Assembly: GCA_017454855.1 (NCBI GenBank)
Contig: JAFTCE010000100.1
Location: forward strand, 1 to 64,000
Source of the DNA: Desulfovibrio sp.
GTDB lineage: Bacteria > Desulfobacterota > Desulfovibrionia > Desulfovibrionales > Desulfovibrionaceae
Length of the DNA stretch: 64,000 nucleotides
Direction of reading: 5' to 3'
Below, one piece after another: positions 1-8,356 of this stretch; positions within the stretch are counted from its first letter, which is position 1, and the number at the start of each line of letters is the position of its first letter. A program made the position numbers and the translations under genes. The notes under the pieces were generated by a model. That model was not told the origin of the DNA. It searched no databases and was given only the letters and a program-made list of their open reading frames with translations.

Positions 1-999
1 GAAAGCGGGCACACGGGTCACCACGAGGATGGCACCGCAGAGGATGTAGGGCAACCAAGCCATGAACTGGCTCATGTGTTCCTTGTACTCGGTCACGTCA
101 GAAGCGGCGATCTGGCCAGTCCAGCTGGGCTTCCAAGCCTTCTGCTCGTCAAACTGCCAATTGCCCTTGGGCACGCAAATGCCTTTCTTGGTGAGGAAGA
201 TGAGTACGGCCAGGCCCACAAGACCACCCACCAGGGAGGGCACTTCCGGTCCGGCGAACCAGGCAATGATGTAGTAGGGGATGGCAAAGATCACGCCGGC
301 CAGAATGCAGTAGGGGGCAGCGGCAAAACCTTCGGCCCAGCTCTTGTTCTTGCCATAGAAGCGGGTCATAAAGCCGAGCATGAAGATGGGCAGGATGAAG
401 ATCATGGCCCCGTGCATCAGGGTGACGTTCTCGCCAATAAGATGGAAAAGAGCCTGTTGATCCGCTACGCCGGCCGGCACGGCCAGGCTTTTGAAACCGG
501 CGATGACGGGCGTGCCCACGGCGCCGAAGGTCACCGGGAAGGAGTTGAAGACCAGGCACATTACGGCCGCGCAGAGGGGCGGGAAGCCCAGGCCCAGCAA
601 GAGGGGCGCGGCCAGGGCAGCAGGCGTACCGAAACCAGCGGCACCTTCGATGAAGGCGCCGAACATGTAGCCCACGATGATGGCCTGCACGCGGCGGTCA
701 GGGCTGACCTTGGTCATACCGGCCTGGATGGTCTCCATGGCCCCGCTGGACTGCAGGGTGTAGTAGATCAGGATGGCGCCAAAGACGATGATCAACACGC
801 CGATGGCGTTGACCGTGCCTTCCACGAACAAGGCCGCCACATGCTGGATGGGCATCCCCCAGACGGCAATGGCCAGCACAGCGCCGGTCAGGAAAGCCAG
901 GGGCATGGCCCTGGTGGATGGCCAGCGCAGGCCCACCATGAGAACCAGGGCCACGACAATGGGTAAGATTGCAAGCAAGGCAAGCATACCTGTGGACAT
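1..999 (-). CDS. lldP: L-lactate permease (LctP/LldP family), C-terminus cut off by window edge
   Basis: The frame is open from the ATG at 999 to base 1, giving 333 residues of a very hydrophobic inner-membrane protein; the rest lies outside the window. The N-terminus MSTGMLALLAILPIVVALVL and the conserved stretches FIEGAAGFGTPAALAAPLL and NSFPVTFGAVGTPV are typical of the LctP lactate permease family, which imports lactate with protons. AAGGGAGG sits just upstream of the ATG. It is the last visible gene of a minus-strand operon whose upstream genes encode lactate-oxidising enzymes, so the substrate is almost certainly lactate (family knowledge plus context). The full family length is about 550 residues, so roughly 200 are missing. 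Confidence 0.95.
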   Translation of the reverse strand, partial: MSTGMLALLAILPIVVALVLMVGLRWPSTRAMPLAFLTGAVLAIAVWGMPIQHVAALFVEGTVNAIGVLIIVFGAILIYYTLQSSGAMETIQAGMTKVSPDRRVQAIIVGYMFGAFIEGAAGFGTPAALAAPLLLGLGFPPLCAAVMCLVFNSFPVTFGAVGTPVIAGFKSLAVPAGVADQQALFHLIGENVTLMHGAMIFILPIFMLGFMTRFYGKNKSWAEGFAAAPYCILAGVIFAIPYYIIAWFAGPEVPSLVGGLVGLAVLIFLTKKGICVPKGNWQFDEQKAWKPSWTGQIAASDVTEYKEHMSQFMAWLPYILCGAILVVTRVPAF

Positions 1000-1157
1000 A
1001 AAAAACCTCCCTTCAAGAGCCAAAAGCCGGGGTATTTCCCCTCCGCTGGAAACAAGCCTGTTTCCCGCCGACGCCCCCCGCTGGCAGCGGCACGGATATT
1101 GACAAGCCGTCTGCCCCGTGGCCGCATCCGCTGCAAGCCCGAGGCAGACAGGGTCAA

Positions 1158-3323
1158 TTATTTTTTGATGTTCTCAGCCAAAAGTTCGGCAATATGGTCA
1201 ACCTTGACGTGCATACCGCGCTTCTCGGCACCGCCGCGCAGCTGCATGACGCAGCCGGGGCAGTCCACGACCAGGCGCGATGCCCCGGTGGCCTGGACAT
1301 GATCCAATTTCTTGTTCAGGATCTGGGCAGAGATCTCCGGGAACTTGGCGGAATACGTGCCGCCAAAGCCGCAGCAGACTTCCTCTTCCTCACAAGGCAC
1401 GTACTCGGCCGCATCGGCGATGAGTTCGCGAGGGGCGTCGTGCACATTGAGCTTGCGGCACAAGTGGCAGGACGCATGGTAGGTGACCTTTTGGTCGGAC
1501 TTGTTGAAGTCCTCGGGCTTCAGGCCCAAAACGTCGTGGACGAAGGAGCTGAAGTCGATGACCTTGGCGCCAAAAGCCTGGGCCTGGAGCATGGACGTGG
1601 TGCCGTCGAGAATCTCAGCATAGCCATGCTTGAGATGGCTGGCGCAGCTGGCACAGAGCGTGACGATATAGTCGTAGTTGCCGCCACGGAAGGCGTTCAT
1701 GTTCTGATTGGCCACGTCAATGGACGTCTTGCGCTGGCCCATCATTTCCAGGGGCAGGCCACAGCAGGTCTGCTCCATGGGGAAGTCCACGGCCACGTCC
1801 TTGGCTGCCAGAACCTTGACGGCGGCTTCCAATTCCTCGGGATAGATGAAGTCCTGGGCGCAACCGGCGAAGAGGGCCACGCGCAGTTTGGGGTTCTGCA
1901 CCCGCGGCATGATCTCAGCCCACTTGTCGCGGAAGGGCTTGGGCGCCAGGGCCGGCAGGGCCTTGTAGCCATGCTTGCCCAAGACGGCCATGGGCAAGTG
2001 GCGCATGAAACGCGCATTGCCGCTGCCGCCGGCAAAGGGCTTGGTGGAGAAGCTGGCAAACTTCATGAGGCTGTGGAACATCTTGCGGTTTTTCATCACC
2101 GCGCTCATGAGTGTGCCCTCAATGGGATTGCCCTCTTCGGCATTGAGGCGCGAACGGATCTCACGGGTCAGCCGTGGCAGCTCAATGCCGCCGGAGCAGA
2201 CATTGGCGCAGGATTCGCAGCCAATGCAGTTCTGCACGAGGATGCGCGCACGGTCATGGCCGTGGAAGAAGTAGGTCAGGATCAGGCCAATGGAACCGAT
2301 ATAGACATAGCCCATCTTGTGGCCGCCCACCAGGCGGAAGACGGGACAGACATTGGCGCAGGCCCCGCAGCGCACACAGCGGAAGATCTGTTTGAACAGG
2401 GGATCCTTGGCGATTTGCGTACGGCCATTGTCCAGGAAGACCACGTGCATGATCTTGCGGCCATTGTCGCTGCCCTCGGCATTGCACTGGCCGGCACCGC
2501 ACATGAGCGTGAAGTAGGAGGTCAGGCGCTGGGCCGTGGCATTGCGCGGCAGAACCTGCACGGCATCCAGGACTTCCTCGATCTTGGTAATGAGCTTGTC
2601 CAGACCGGCCAGAACCACATGCACACGCGGCACGGTGGTCACCATGCGCGCATTGCCCTCGTTGGTCACCGTACTCACGGCACCGTTCTCGGCAATGGCA
2701 AAGTTACAGCCGCTCACGCCCATGTCGGCAGCAATGAACTTGCGGCGCAACTGCACACGGGCCACCTTCACCAGGCGCTGAATGTCCGTGTCCTGCTTCT
2801 CGCCCGTCACCTTGGTAAAGTCGTCGGCCACCTGATAGCGCGAAAGATGGATGGCCGGCATAACCATGTGCGAGGGACCTTCATGGCGCAGCTGGATGAT
2901 CCATTCGCCCAAGTCAGTCTCGTCAACAATGAAGCCTTCCTTCTCCAGGGCCGTTTTGAGGTGAATTTCCTCGGCGGTCATGGATTTGGATTTGACAATG
3001 CGTTTGACTTTGTTCTGTTTGCCGATTTCGGCAATGATGCGGTTGGCGTCGGCGGCGTCCTTGGCCCGATGCACATGTACGCCGCGCTTCTCGGCCTCAG
3101 CCTTGAATTTGGCGTACAGTTCTTCCATGTGCTGACAGGCATAGTCCTTGGCGTCAGCCACCTTCTTGATCAGACCTTTTTCGTCCACTTCCTTGAACAC
3201 GGCCGCACGGTTGGCGCGGTAGGCCACGGCAAAAGTGTCCAGGGTACGACGCAGAAAATCGTCGCCCAGGGCCTGATCTATTTCCTTGTGATATCCGGAT
3301 CTGCTTACAAGGGCGTCATGCAT
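1158..3323 (-). CDS. LutB-LutA fused iron-sulfur lactate utilisation protein
   Basis: 721 residues. Residues 1-300 are a LUD domain as in LutB/LldF. Two ferredoxin-type clusters follow (Cys 316/319/322/326 and 366/369/372/376). The C-terminal half carries two CCG-type cysteine domains (EQTCCGLPLEMMG, ASCHLCRKL, EEVCCGFGGTY), as in the separate protein LutA/LldE or GlpC. It therefore fuses the two Fe-S subunits that are separate genes in Bacillus lutABC. The expected role is electron transfer during lactate oxidation at the membrane. The start is fixed by GGAGG lying inside the last codons of lutC, with a 3-base gap, which implies translational coupling. Similar fusions are known in Desulfovibrio lactate operons. 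Confidence 0.92.
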   Translation of the reverse strand: MHDALVSRSGYHKEIDQALGDDFLRRTLDTFAVAYRANRAAVFKEVDEKGLIKKVADAKDYACQHMEELYAKFKAEAEKRGVHVHRAKDAADANRIIAEIGKQNKVKRIVKSKSMTAEEIHLKTALEKEGFIVDETDLGEWIIQLRHEGPSHMVMPAIHLSRYQVADDFTKVTGEKQDTDIQRLVKVARVQLRRKFIAADMGVSGCNFAIAENGAVSTVTNEGNARMVTTVPRVHVVLAGLDKLITKIEEVLDAVQVLPRNATAQRLTSYFTLMCGAGQCNAEGSDNGRKIMHVVFLDNGRTQIAKDPLFKQIFRCVRCGACANVCPVFRLVGGHKMGYVYIGSIGLILTYFFHGHDRARILVQNCIGCESCANVCSGGIELPRLTREIRSRLNAEEGNPIEGTLMSAVMKNRKMFHSLMKFASFSTKPFAGGSGNARFMRHLPMAVLGKHGYKALPALAPKPFRDKWAEIMPRVQNPKLRVALFAGCAQDFIYPEELEAAVKVLAAKDVAVDFPMEQTCCGLPLEMMGQRKTSIDVANQNMNAFRGGNYDYIVTLCASCASHLKHGYAEILDGTTSMLQAQAFGAKVIDFSSFVHDVLGLKPEDFNKSDQKVTYHASCHLCRKLNVHDAPRELIADAAEYVPCEEEEVCCGFGGTYSAKFPEISAQILNKKLDHVQATGASRLVVDCPGCVMQLRGGAEKRGMHVKVDHIAELLAENIKK

Positions 3324-3326
3324 GGT

Positions 3327-3953
3327 TTAGTCCTCCAGAAGGATAATGTGCAGTTCCAGCGGTCCATGCACGCCAACGGCGGCCACACGCTCAATATCGG
3401 CCGTGCGGCTGGGCCCGGTGATGAAGGTCGAATAGGTAGGTTCGCCGTAGCCCATGCGCTCGCGCAATTTGTCCGCGATGGAGGGCAAATCCGGATACAC
3501 AGCAGATTTTTTCAGGAGCAGCACGGAAATTTCCGAGATCATGCCCGAAAGACGCACGTCCTCATTATCCGTATTGCACAGGCATGTTCCACTGGCGGCC
3601 ACGCCCAATTCGGCCAGGCCCACACCCACGTCAATGCCGGCCAGGTATTTGCGCACATTGTCGCGCAGGCAGAGGAAGCCTTTTTCCTCACAAAGTTTGG
3701 CCAAGGCGGCAAAATCCTCCTCGGCAAGCTGCGGCGCGGCAACGATTTTCTGCACACGCGTGGGCTGTTTGTTCGGGCCAAGAGGCCCTTTTTGCGTCTC
3801 TGGCTCGTCAGCCAGGATTTCGGCCGGGGCCTTGTTGGCGCACACGTCCACCACGTACTGCAGGGCCGCTGCCATGTGGGGCACTTCCTGCACCACGGCA
3901 TTCACGGCCTGCGCCTTGGCGGAAAACGCTTCCACCAGTTCCTGTTGAGTCAT
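3327..3953 (-). CDS. lutC: LutC-like LUD-domain lactate utilisation protein
   Basis: 208 residues from the ATG at 3953, which has AAGGAG six bases upstream; a second ATG directly before it (3956) would add one Met but sits too close to the ribosome site. The protein is a stand-alone LUD domain: the segment DVGVGLAELGVAASGTCLC and the C-terminal THR/GPSRTADIER-like region match LutC/LldG. It is the third component of the L-lactate dehydrogenase complex LutABC; its exact biochemical role is not settled. It lies between the FAD/Fe-S pair upstream and the LutAB fusion downstream, all in one transcript. Confidence 0.87.
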   Translation of the reverse strand: MTQQELVEAFSAKAQAVNAVVQEVPHMAAALQYVVDVCANKAPAEILADEPETQKGPLGPNKQPTRVQKIVAAPQLAEEDFAALAKLCEEKGFLCLRDNVRKYLAGIDVGVGLAELGVAASGTCLCNTDNEDVRLSGMISEISVLLLKKSAVYPDLPSIADKLRERMGYGEPTYSTFITGPSRTADIERVAAVGVHGPLELHIILLED

Positions 3954-3981
3954 CATCTTCTCCTTGCTCTTGCGTTGTCGT

Positions 3982-5274
3982 TCAGATCAAGCTTTCCGCA
4001 TACAGTTCCACCGTGTGCTTCACACGCACGGCATCCTTGTTGTGCGAAAGCACGTCTTCCAACTGCATCATGCAGGCCGGGCAACCTGCGGCGACGATGC
4101 TGGCCCCCGTGGCCACCACGTTGTCGCGTTTGCGCTGTCCGATCTTGCGTGAGAAATCGTAATGGAACAGATTGAAGGATCCGCCGCAGCCACAGCAGCG
4201 ATCTGCCTCGGCCATTTCCGTCAGGGTGTAGGCGGGATTGGCCTTGATGACGGTGCGCGGTTGCGCTGCCACCCCCAGAGATTTCTTGAGATGGCAGGAG
4301 TCGTGGTAGGTCACCTTCATGGCTCCGGCTGTAGGCTCGGCAGCCTGCACCTTGAGGACGTCCACCAAGAAGGCATTGATGTCCATGGCCTTGGCCGCGA
4401 TCTGGGCAATGGCATCCTTTTCCTCGATGCCGAGACGGTGCGCATAGTGCGGCCAGTACTCCTTGATGGTGGCCGTGCAGGAACCGCAGGGACTCAAAAC
4501 ATAGTCGTAATCCCCATTGCGCAAGGCTTTGACGTTGGCTTCGAGCTGCTTGAGCATACCCGTGACATCGCCCGAGGAAAGAGCCGGGATGCCACAGCAG
4601 GTCAGGCCCTTGGGCATGAAGACGGCCACTTTGTGATAGCGTAAGACCTTGAGACAGGCCTCGGTCATCTCGGTGTACATCTTGTCGCCCACACAACCGG
4701 GGAAGAAGGCCACCTTGAGACCACCTGGCGTACGCGGCTCGTCCAGCGCTCCATAGCGCGCGTGGACAGGCGTCTTGGCCAAGGGGTGAATATGCCTGTC
4801 GCCGAGCATGAAATTCAGGAAGGGCGCGCAGACCGTGCCCTGGGCGTCCCCGCTCTTGCTGAAGACCAAGCCCTGCATGGGCGCACCCACGCGCATGGCG
4901 AAGTTGAAGAGACCAGGTTTGGCCAACAGGGTACGGAAGATCATCTTCTTCACCGGATGCAGTCCGAGAAATTCATTAACGATTTCACGGGCTTCCATGA
5001 AGACTTCCATGATCTTGACGCCTGGCGGGCAGGCCGCCTGGCAGGAGCCGCACAAGAGACAGCGGCCCAATTTCTCGGCCACTGCCGCTGGATTTTTCAA
5101 CATCTCGTGGGCGAGATTGTCAATGAGCGCCAGTTTGCCGCGCGCCACGTCGGCTTCCATGCCCGTGGCGCCAAACATGGGGCATACGGCCTGGCACATG
5201 CCGCATTTCATGCAGTCGGTAATCCTGTCGTCCAGCGTCATGAGGCGCTGGGCCAGTTCGTGCAATGTAGTCAT
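3982..5274 (-). CDS. Fe-S subunit of lactate/glycolate dehydrogenase (GlcF-like, CCG domains)
   Basis: 430 residues. An N-terminal ferredoxin domain binds two 4Fe-4S clusters (Cys 21/24/27/31 and 72/75/78/82). Two CCG domains follow (GLTCCGIPALSSG, SPCGSCTATIKEYW, DSCHLKKSLG, DRCCGCGGSFN, GCPACMMQL). This is the GlcF/GlpC plan: a heterodisulfide-reductase-like electron-transfer subunit that partners an FAD oxidase. The partner is the gene immediately upstream. AGGAG lies seven bases before the ATG. In this context it should pass electrons from lactate oxidation (probably D-lactate) toward the quinone pool. Glycolate as substrate cannot be excluded from sequence alone. Confidence 0.91.
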   Translation of the reverse strand: MTTLHELAQRLMTLDDRITDCMKCGMCQAVCPMFGATGMEADVARGKLALIDNLAHEMLKNPAAVAEKLGRCLLCGSCQAACPPGVKIMEVFMEAREIVNEFLGLHPVKKMIFRTLLAKPGLFNFAMRVGAPMQGLVFSKSGDAQGTVCAPFLNFMLGDRHIHPLAKTPVHARYGALDEPRTPGGLKVAFFPGCVGDKMYTEMTEACLKVLRYHKVAVFMPKGLTCCGIPALSSGDVTGMLKQLEANVKALRNGDYDYVLSPCGSCTATIKEYWPHYAHRLGIEEKDAIAQIAAKAMDINAFLVDVLKVQAAEPTAGAMKVTYHDSCHLKKSLGVAAQPRTVIKANPAYTLTEMAEADRCCGCGGSFNLFHYDFSRKIGQRKRDNVVATGASIVAAGCPACMMQLEDVLSHNKDAVRVKHTVELYAESLI

Positions 5275-5316
5275 GCAACGCTCCTGGAGCGGTTACTAAG
5301 CTCTCTTTGCTGTACT

Positions 5317-5346
5317 GGCACGCCCTCTCGCCGTGGAGAGCGTGCC
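5317..5346. other. intergenic hairpin inside the lactate operon
   Basis: Inverted repeat: GGCACG-CC-CTCTC pairs with GAGAG-CGTGCC across a 5-6 base loop, giving about 11 pairs with a 2-base bulge. It lies in the 136-base gap between the FAD-subunit and Fe-S-subunit genes. No T-run follows on the minus strand, so it does not look like a strong terminator. Processing or stabilisation of the operon mRNA is a possible role (inference). Confidence 0.55.
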
Positions 5347-5410
5347 CTTTTACTCCGAACCGCAGGGCAGCCGGAGGCTGTTTCCTCAATGCAGAACCCT
5401 CAGGCCAAAA

Positions 5411-6796
5411 CTAGATGCCCACCAGCTTCGTGGCGTTGAGCAGTCCCTTGGGATCGAGAGCCCGACGCAGACGCTGCGAGAACAAGATCGTGCCGCGCGA
5501 CGTTTCCTTCTCCATCCACTTGGCCTTGGCCGTGCCGATGCCGTGTTCTCCCGAGAGTGTGCCCTTGAGCTTGATGGCCACGTCAAACATTTCGTCAATG
5601 GCCTCTTCCACGCGATGGAATTCATCCTTGTCGCGCTTATCGCAGAGGAAGGTGGGATGCAGATTGCCGTCCCCGGCATGGCCAAAGGTGCCCACTTCCA
5701 GGCGGTATTTGGCGGCAATGTCATTGACGGCCTTGACCATGGCCGGAATCTGCGAACGCGGCACAGTGGCGTCTTCCAGCACCGTGGTGGGACGGCAACG
5801 TGCCAGCACGGGCAGGGCGGCGCGTCGGGCTTCCCAGAGCTTGAATTTTTCATCCGCGTCCTTGGGGATGTGGACGGCTATGGCCTTGTTTTCCTTGAGA
5901 ACCTTTTCCACGGCTATGGCGTCGTCTTCAACCTGAGCCGGATGTCCGTCAACCTCGATGAGCAGGATGGCGCCGGCTTCGCGCGGCAGACCGGCCTTGG
6001 TGTAGTCGTCCACGCGCACGATGGTATTGTTGTCCAGAAATTCCAACGTACAGGGCACGACGTGGGCCGCAATGATGCCGGCAACGGCGTCGGCGGCATC
6101 CTGCACGTCGGCAAAGACGGCCATACAGGCGCGCTGGGCCTTGGGCGGCGGCACCAATTTGAGGACGGCCTCGCTGATCACGCCCAGCGTGCCCTCGGAC
6201 TGCACCAAGAGACCGGCCAGATTGTAGCCGGTCACGCATTTGACCGTGCGTGAGCCGGATTTGACCGTGGCACCCGTGGCGTCGATGAACTCAACGCCCA
6301 TGACATAATCCTTGGTGACGCCATATTTCAGGCCGCGCAGACCGCCGGCGTTCTCGGCAATGTTTCCGGCCAGGGTGGACACGTTCTGTGAACCCGGATC
6401 CGGCGGGTAAAAGAGGCCTTTTTTCTCCACGGCGGCGGCAAACTGGGCGGTGATCACGCCAGGCTCCACCACGGCATAGAGGTCGTTGACATTGATTTCC
6501 AGGATGCGGTTGAGTCCCGTGGTCAGGATGACAACCGTGTCAGACTTGTCGGGAATGGTACCACCAGAAAGGTTGGTTCCCGAACCGCGCACCGTCATGG
6601 GGATGCCATTGTCATACAGTTTTTTCACGCAGGCGCTGAGCTGCTCCCTGGTGGTGGGACGGATCACCAACGCGGGCATGACCGGCGGCAACACCGCTGA
6701 GTCATACGAATAGCTCATGCGGTCAGCTTCGGAGCTGAAGACATTGTCTTTGCCCAATAACTCCTCAAAATCCTTAATCAACGCTTGACTTGCCAT
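5411..6796 (-). CDS. FAD-binding lactate dehydrogenase subunit (GlcD / D-LDH family)
   Basis: 461 residues from the ATG at 6796, chosen because AAGGAG lies six bases upstream; the open frame runs 20 codons further but has no ribosome site there. It is a VAO/PCMH flavoprotein: an FAD-binding segment with VRGSGTNLSGGTIP and DPGSQNVSTLAGNIAENAGG, then the FAD-oxidase C-terminal domain with GTFGHAGDGNLHP and GEHGIGTAK. The family oxidises 2-hydroxy acids such as D-lactate or glycolate. First gene of the operon, followed by its Fe-S partner. Desulfovibrio lactate operons I recall place pta and ackA between these genes and lutC; they are absent here. Confidence 0.92.
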   Translation of the reverse strand: MASQALIKDFEELLGKDNVFSSEADRMSYSYDSAVLPPVMPALVIRPTTREQLSACVKKLYDNGIPMTVRGSGTNLSGGTIPDKSDTVVILTTGLNRILEINVNDLYAVVEPGVITAQFAAAVEKKGLFYPPDPGSQNVSTLAGNIAENAGGLRGLKYGVTKDYVMGVEFIDATGATVKSGSRTVKCVTGYNLAGLLVQSEGTLGVISEAVLKLVPPPKAQRACMAVFADVQDAADAVAGIIAAHVVPCTLEFLDNNTIVRVDDYTKAGLPREAGAILLIEVDGHPAQVEDDAIAVEKVLKENKAIAVHIPKDADEKFKLWEARRAALPVLARCRPTTVLEDATVPRSQIPAMVKAVNDIAAKYRLEVGTFGHAGDGNLHPTFLCDKRDKDEFHRVEEAIDEMFDVAIKLKGTLSGEHGIGTAKAKWMEKETSRGTILFSQRLRRALDPKGLLNATKLVGI

Positions 6797-7012
6797 AGAG
6801 ACTCCTTCCCGGATGGTATCTTCTGGGGCCGAAATCTGCCCATGTATCTTGCACATGCTACTCTAAACTGTTTTTACTATATCAAGTTTATTGCAGGTTG
6901 TCATCCTTGCCAAGGGGATTGTCTCGGCAAATTTTGTCGAAAAGGGCAAAAACGGCCTGTGCCTTGGCACTGCCACCTTGCCAAAGCTGTCCCCCTCGCA
7001 TAGCCTGGGGGG
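6797..7012. promoter_or_regulatory. divergent promoter region with two CCTTGCCAA sites
   Basis: 216-base gap between the minus-strand lactate operon and the plus-strand MFS gene. It contains a perfect 11-base palindrome CCTTGCCAAGG (6905-6915). CCTTGCCAA recurs at 6976-6984, where it forms the right arm of an inverted repeat with TTGGCA at 6964-6969. These are plausible operators for a lactate-responsive regulator, but no regulator gene is visible nearby. I could not fix a -10/-35 pair with confidence. Confidence 0.35.
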
Positions 7013-8167
7013 ATGAATGCTGCAACCTATGTCCGGGCACGCCGCGCATGTGCCTTCTTCTTTGCAGGCCCAGGACTGGCTTACGGCGCCTTCACTGCGC
7101 GTATGCCCGCCCTCAAGGCCCAGGTAGGCGCCAACGACGCCCACATCGGACTCATCCTCCTCTGCTTTGGCATCTCTGGCCTGGCTGGCCTGCTTCTGGC
7201 ACCGTGGCTGGTGAGCAAGGTTGGCAGCCGTGTCCTGCTCTGCGCGGCCACGCTCTGCTACCTGATATTCCTCCCCTTGTGTGCGCTGACCGCTACGGTG
7301 CAGGGTCTGGCCGCCCTGGGGGCGCTCGTGGGGCTTGGCGTAGGGCTGGCCGATGTGGCCATGAATACCCAGGGCATTCAGCTGGAACACCGCGCCGGAC
7401 GACGCTGCATGTCCCTGCTGCACGCCTGCTACAGCCTGGGCGGGCTGTTGGGTTCCTTGGGCGGGGCCGTCTTTGCTGCGCTACAGCTTGGGGTTTGGCC
7501 CAACCTGGCAAGTCTGGCAGTCCTCTACGGCCTGGGCCTGCCCCTGGCGGCACGTGGGCTGGCCCCGGACAGCCTTGTGCAGCGGCCAGACAGCGCGGCC
7601 CGCCAGGGCGCGCTTGCCCTGCCCCTCTTCGTCTGGTGTTGCGGCATCATGGCCCTCGCTTGCTATGCCGTGGAAGGTTCCGTGGCCGAATGGGGCAGCC
7701 TGCTCCTCTATACCGCCAAAGGAGCCAGTGAACAGACGGCGGCCCTCGTCTTCGGCATATTTTCCACGGCCATGCTCTGTTGCCGGTTTTGCGGCGATGC
7801 CTTGCGTGCGCGGCTGGGCGATTTTCCCTTGGGCCTGGCCGGTGCGCTGCTGGCATGTGTCGGCATGAGCTGTGTCATTTTCGCCCCCTGGCCTGGCCTG
7901 TGCCTCTGCGGCTACGCCGCAATGGGCTTGGGGCTTGGCCCGCTGGTACCCATGCTCTTCAGCCGAGCCGGAGACTGCCCTGGCGTGGCTCCCAGCGCAG
8001 CGAGCGCCGTCATCTCCGTCATGGGCTATAGCGGCGCGCTGTTCTTTCCGCCGTCCTTGGGTGGATTGGCCCTGCACTATGGCCTGGAACATGCCTTGCT
8101 GCTCATCCTGGGCTTGTGCGTCTTCATCGCCAGCGGAACATGGCTGTTGCGAGCCAAGGCGCGGTAA
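7013..8167 (+). CDS. MFS transporter, YbjJ-like
   Basis: 384 residues with about twelve hydrophobic helices. The N-terminus (FFFAGPGLAYGAFTARMPAL) and the loop GLGVGLADVAMNTQGIQLE, followed by MSLLHACYSLGGLLGSLGG, match the small YbjJ-type branch of the major facilitator superfamily. The substrate is unknown. The ribosome site is weak (a G-run abuts the ATG), so translation efficiency or the start may differ. It is transcribed divergently from the lactate operon and shares its upstream region, which may mean shared control, but there is no evidence that it moves lactate. Confidence 0.82.
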   Translation: MNAATYVRARRACAFFFAGPGLAYGAFTARMPALKAQVGANDAHIGLILLCFGISGLAGLLLAPWLVSKVGSRVLLCAATLCYLIFLPLCALTATVQGLAALGALVGLGVGLADVAMNTQGIQLEHRAGRRCMSLLHACYSLGGLLGSLGGAVFAALQLGVWPNLASLAVLYGLGLPLAARGLAPDSLVQRPDSAARQGALALPLFVWCCGIMALACYAVEGSVAEWGSLLLYTAKGASEQTAALVFGIFSTAMLCCRFCGDALRARLGDFPLGLAGALLACVGMSCVIFAPWPGLCLCGYAAMGLGLGPLVPMLFSRAGDCPGVAPSAASAVISVMGYSGALFFPPSLGGLALHYGLEHALLLILGLCVFIASGTWLLRAKAR

Positions 8168-8321
8168 GGCAGCAGGAACAGACGGACAGCGTTAGGCACA
8201 ATCTCCGTAAGCATTGTCCCCAAAGGGGAAGCCGACTGGATGGAACTTAAGCAATGTCGCTTACTTTGAAAAAAAAAGGCTTGCCAGAGTGCGCACGACA
8301 AGCATTGGGATGTAGGGCGTC

Positions 8322-8350
8322 TTGATAGATAGTTGGGCTTCATGTAGGTT
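8322..8350 (+). promoter_or_regulatory. possible promoter giving a near-leaderless methyltransferase mRNA
   Basis: TTGATA (8322-8327), a 17-base spacer, then TAGGTT (8345-8350). Transcription would start at about 8356-8357, the A of the methyltransferase ATG. Only a weak AGG precedes the ATG, in line with a leaderless or poorly translated message. Based on consensus only. Confidence 0.28.
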
Positions 8351-8356
8351 TCTGAC

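Noticed and set aside
1194..4175. 993-codon plus-strand open frame opposite the lactate genes
   Set aside because: It is the antisense of lutAB/lutC, with no ribosome site and no recognisable motifs. High GC creates such long shadows; similar ones at 29237-31033, 31268-32932 and 44141-45478 were rejected likewise.
6841..7012. Sigma-54 promoter for the lactate operon
   Set aside because: GG and GC elements with correct 10-base spacing occur once on the minus strand, but the flanking bases of the -24 element do not match; the better-looking TTGGCAC has the wrong spacing.
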